DNA of 6,761 nt, taken from contig CAJTSU010000179.1 in NCBI GenBank assembly GCA_910579055.1, positions 1 to 6,761 on the forward strand. The letters are read 5' to 3'. Below the pieces are notes generated by a model. It did no database searches. It was not told the DNA's origin and saw only the letters and a program-made list of their open reading frames with translations. The translations under genes were made by a program, and so were the position numbers. The stretch is from an uncultured Mailhella sp. (GTDB lineage Bacteria; Desulfobacterota; Desulfovibrionia; Desulfovibrionales; Desulfovibrionaceae). Positions 4,542-6,761 of the stretch are shown piece by piece (position 1 is the first letter of the stretch; each line of letters opens with the position of its first letter).

Positions 4542-6254
4542 ATGCCCAAAATGCCCACACCTGCTGAATTGCTGGCCGCAACGCCGGCTTTTCCCGACAA
4601 GGGATGGATGGACGTCAAGTCGGAAATCCGCCCCGGGAACTTTTGTTACCCCGCCAAACCGGATACCCTGCTTGGCCTCGGCTTCAAGCGCGCCCATGCC
4701 TGGGCGCCGGAAGACCAGGACTGGAATCTTCCCTCCAACTGGGAAGATATCATGTACAATGCGCTGAAGGAGCGCCTGGACAAGCACCGTTCCCTCAAGG
4801 TGTTCATGGACGTGTGCGTGCGCTGCGGCGCCTGCGCGGACAAATGTCACTTCTTCCTCGGCACCAACGACCCCAAGAACATGCCCGTGCTGCGCGCCGA
4901 ACTGTTGCGTTCGGTGTACCGCAAGGACTTCACTCTTGCAGGCAGGCTGCTGGGCAAGGTGGCCGGGGCGCGCAAGCTGGACGCCAGCATCATCAAGGAA
5001 TGGTACAGCTATTTCTACCAGTGCTCCGAGTGCCGCCGCTGCTCCCTCTACTGCCCCTATGGCATTGACACCGCCGAACTGACTGTGCTGGTGCGCGAGA
5101 TGCTGCTGGAACTCGGCCTTGCCTCCAACTGGATCATGGACCCGGTGTCCAACTGCAACCGCACCGGCAACCATCTTGGCATCCAGCCTCATGCGATGAA
5201 GGAAATCGTCGAATTTCTGTGCGACGACATCGAGACGATCACGGGTATCCGCATCGATCCTCCCTTCAACGAAAAGGGTCATGAAATTCTGTTTATCACC
5301 CCGTCCGGCGACTATTTCGCCGACCCGGGCATCTACACGTTCATGGGCTACCTCATGCTCTTCCATGAGCTGGGGCTGGACTACACCCTGTCCACCTACG
5401 CCTCTGAAGGCGGCAACTTCGGCTCTTTCGTGTCCTTTGATACGGCCAAGAAGTTGAACGCCAAAATGTACGCCGAAGCTGAACGCCTGGGCTCCAAATG
5501 GATTCTTGGCGGCGAGTGCGGCCACATGTGGCGCGTGGTGAACCAGTACATGGCCACCTACAACGGCCCTACCCCGCCGAACATGGTGCAGCCTGTATCG
5601 CCGATTACCGGCACGGTGTTCAAGAACGCGGCGGCCACGAAAATGGTGCACATTGCGGAATTCACGGCGGACCTTATTCATCACAACAAGCTCAACCTGC
5701 GGCCGGAACGCAACAACCACATCGTCACCACGTGGCATGACTCGTGCAATCCGGCGCGCGGCATGGGCCTGCTGGAAGAACCCCGCGCCGTGCTGCGCGC
5801 GGTGTGCAACAATTTTGTGGAAATGCCCGAGCATACCATCCGTGAAGAAACGTTCTGCTGCGGTTCCGGTTCCGGCCTGAACACGGAAGAAATCATGGAT
5901 ATCCGTATGCGCGGCGGCTTCCCCCGGGCCAATGCCCTGCGCTATGTGGCGGATAAGCATAATGTCAACTGGATGGCCTGCGTGTGCGCCCTTGACCGCG
6001 CCGCCCTGCCTCCGCTGACGGAATACTGGGTGCCCGAGGTTACGGTCAGCGGCCTGCATGAACTGGTAGCCAACGCGCTGGTGATGAAGGGCGAAATTCC
6101 CCGTACCATGGACATGCGTCAGGAAGATCTGCCTTTCCCCGATCCCGAGCCGGAAGAGCCCGAAACGCGGGAACCGGAGGAAATCAGCACCGGAGCCGCG
6201 ATTGCGCCGGAGTCTGAGTCCAAGCCTGAGCCCAAGCCTGAGGAGGACGCGTAA
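4542..6254 (+). CDS. dsrK: DsrK, HdrD-like iron-sulfur catalytic subunit of DsrMKJOP
   Basis: A 570-residue cytoplasmic subunit anchored through DsrM, believed to reduce the DsrC trisulfide/disulfide as HdrD does for CoM-S-S-CoB. Two ferredoxin-type motifs bind [4Fe-4S] clusters: Cys92-x2-Cys95-x2-Cys98-x3-Cys102 and Cys161-x2-Cys164-x2-Cys167-x3-Cys171-Pro. The C-terminal half carries the cysteine-rich (CCG-type) region for the catalytic cluster: Cys326 (GGECGHMW), Cys402 (DSCNPARGMG), Cys439-Cys440-Gly (FCCGSGSG) and Cys480/Cys482 (ACVCALDRA). AAGGAG at 4528-4533 precedes the ATG by 8 nt. The last 40 residues (531-570) are acidic and Pro/Glu-rich (PEPEEPE, KPEPKPEED), encoded partly by an imperfect tandem repeat, and look disordered. 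Its stop overlaps the dsrJ start (TAATG), and the dsrJ Shine-Dalgarno lies in its last codons. Confidence 0.96.
   Translation: MPKMPTPAELLAATPAFPDKGWMDVKSEIRPGNFCYPAKPDTLLGLGFKRAHAWAPEDQDWNLPSNWEDIMYNALKERLDKHRSLKVFMDVCVRCGACADKCHFFLGTNDPKNMPVLRAELLRSVYRKDFTLAGRLLGKVAGARKLDASIIKEWYSYFYQCSECRRCSLYCPYGIDTAELTVLVREMLLELGLASNWIMDPVSNCNRTGNHLGIQPHAMKEIVEFLCDDIETITGIRIDPPFNEKGHEILFITPSGDYFADPGIYTFMGYLMLFHELGLDYTLSTYASEGGNFGSFVSFDTAKKLNAKMYAEAERLGSKWILGGECGHMWRVVNQYMATYNGPTPPNMVQPVSPITGTVFKNAAATKMVHIAEFTADLIHHNKLNLRPERNNHIVTTWHDSCNPARGMGLLEEPRAVLRAVCNNFVEMPEHTIREETFCCGSGSGLNTEEIMDIRMRGGFPRANALRYVADKHNVNWMACVCALDRAALPPLTEYWVPEVTVSGLHELVANALVMKGEIPRTMDMRQEDLPFPDPEPEEPETREPEEISTGAAIAPESESKPEPKPEEDA
6210..6242 (+). 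repeat. short tandem repeats in the dsrK 3' end
   Basis: GAGTCT/GAGTCC (6210-6221) runs into two perfect copies of CCAAGCCTGAG (6220-6230 and 6232-6242) at 12-nt period. They encode the Glu-Ser-Glu-Ser-Lys-Pro-Glu-Pro-Lys-Pro-Glu tail of DsrK. The array runs directly into the GAGGAGG ribosome-binding site of dsrJ (6240-6246). In-frame slippage here would change tail length in units of four residues. Confidence 0.7.
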
Positions 6255-6679
6255 TGTACAACGCAAAGTATGTCATCCCCGGCCTTGCGGTCTTTGTGGG
6301 GATTTTTACCATGCCGTTCTGGCTGAACTTCGGTTCGGAAGAATACAGGTATCCGGAAGTGGTTCTGCCCAAGGGGCAGATCGTGCTCGACGGCCAGACC
6401 GTGGATGCGGGCGCTGCCTGCATTGAGCCGAAGGAGTGGATGCGTGCCAATCATATGAGCCTGCTCATTGAATGGCGGGATCAGGCGCTGCGCAATGAAA
6501 AGCGCGTGTATGTGGCGAGCGACGGCCGCAAGTGGGAAACCAGCCTGCAGAACACCTGCATGGCCTGCCACGGCGACAAGGAAGCCTTCTGCGACAAGTG
6601 CCACGATACCAACAGCGTGAATCCGTACTGCTGGGATTGCCACGTCATACCTCAGGGGAATAACCATGAATTCAAGTAG
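6254..6679 (+). CDS. dsrJ: DsrJ, triheme cytochrome c subunit of DsrMKJOP
   Basis: A 141-residue periplasmic cytochrome held in the membrane by an uncleaved N-terminal helix (about residues 6-25). Three heme c sites are visible: Cys102-MA-Cys105-His106, Cys113-DK-Cys116-His117 and Cys126-WD-Cys129-His130. Family knowledge: DsrJ hemes have bis-His, His/Met and the rare His/Cys ligation. Here Cys56, in AACIEPKEWM, is the only non-heme cysteine and is the expected Cys ligand. His67 and His138 are candidate distal ligands. GAGGAGG (6240-6246) is 7 nt before the ATG, which overlaps the dsrK stop by one base. Its 3' end overlaps dsrO by 14 nt. Maturation requires Sec export and the cytochrome c maturation system, whose genes are not in this window. 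Confidence 0.96.
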   Translation: MYNAKYVIPGLAVFVGIFTMPFWLNFGSEEYRYPEVVLPKGQIVLDGQTVDAGAACIEPKEWMRANHMSLLIEWRDQALRNEKRVYVASDGRKWETSLQNTCMACHGDKEAFCDKCHDTNSVNPYCWDCHVIPQGNNHEFK

Positions 6680-6761
6680 ACGTTATTTTCTGAAAGTGGC
6701 CGGGCTTTCGGCGTTCGCGCTGGCCGGAGGCGCGGGCGCGGCCATGGCGGCCGCCAAACCC
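6666..6761 (+). CDS. dsrO: DsrO, Tat-exported iron-sulfur subunit of DsrMKJOP (5' part only)
   Basis: The first 32 codons are visible before the window ends. They form a clear twin-arginine signal peptide: Ser-Arg-Arg-Tyr-Phe-Leu-Lys at residues 4-10, a hydrophobic core (about 11-23), and alanine-rich sequence up to a possible cleavage site near residue 30 (AMAAAKP). The position after dsrJ and the Tat signal identify it as DsrO, a periplasmic ferredoxin-like protein expected to carry several [4Fe-4S] clusters, although none of that part is seen. AGGGGA (6654-6659) precedes the ATG by 6 nt, inside dsrJ, and the start overlaps the dsrJ end by 14 nt in another frame, which favours translational coupling. 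Confidence 0.9.
   Translation, partial: MNSSRRYFLKVAGLSAFALAGGAGAAMAAAKP

Noticed and set aside
3549..6266. Minus-strand open frame of 905 codons antisense to dsrM and dsrK
   Set aside because: It mirrors two confidently identified genes in GC-rich sequence, where stop codons rarely occur on the opposite strand. The product is His/Gly/Arg-rich without recognisable domains, and there is no supporting ribosome-binding site or context.

Overview
The window looks like core chromosome of a GC-rich deltaproteobacterial sulfur reducer, most likely a Desulfovibrionaceae member (Desulfovibrio/Bilophila/Mailhella type). The main evidence is a textbook start of a dsrMKJOP operon on the + strand: dsrM, dsrK and dsrJ are complete and dsrO is cut off by the window end. 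The genus is an inference from gene content and GC-rich codon use; no rRNA or other marker is present.

Layout. Positions 1-51 may hold the first codons of a minus-strand gene following lgt (weak call). Positions 52-894 (minus) encode Lgt, the prolipoprotein diacylglyceryl transferase. Positions 895-1385 are a 491-base divergent intergenic region with GC-rich inverted repeats, two good hairpins and a candidate + strand promoter. Positions 1386-2468 (+) encode a membrane protein read here as a VKOR-like (DsbB-like) four-helix domain, a fifth helix and a periplasmic thioredoxin-like domain, with four closely spaced cysteine pairs. A short AT-rich gap with a promoter candidate follows. Positions 2672-3301 (+) encode a stand-alone RsbRD N-terminal-domain protein. 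After a 193-base gap with short hairpins come dsrM (3495-4529), dsrK (4542-6254), dsrJ (6254-6679) and the start of dsrO (6666 to the window end).

How the genes work together. DsrM (b-heme quinol-interacting membrane subunit), DsrK (cytoplasmic HdrD-like Fe-S subunit), DsrJ (periplasmic triheme cytochrome c) and DsrO (Tat-exported Fe-S protein), with DsrP expected beyond the window, form the transmembrane complex thought to pass electrons from the menaquinone pool, and perhaps the periplasm, to the DsrC trisulfide made by DsrAB. Gene spacing is tight: 12 nt between dsrM and dsrK, a 1-nt overlap dsrK/dsrJ and a 14-nt overlap dsrJ/dsrO. Every cistron has its own strong Shine-Dalgarno, which suggests translational coupling. 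The RsbRD_N protein just upstream is a candidate accessory or regulatory factor. The VKOR-thioredoxin protein is a candidate periplasmic thiol oxidoreductase.

No mobile element, CRISPR array, tRNA or rRNA was seen. The most interesting leads are the VKOR-Trx fusion with an extra tail cysteine pair, the orphan RsbRD_N protein next to dsrM, and a shared TTG-N17-TAGGYT promoter-like motif ahead of both accessory genes.
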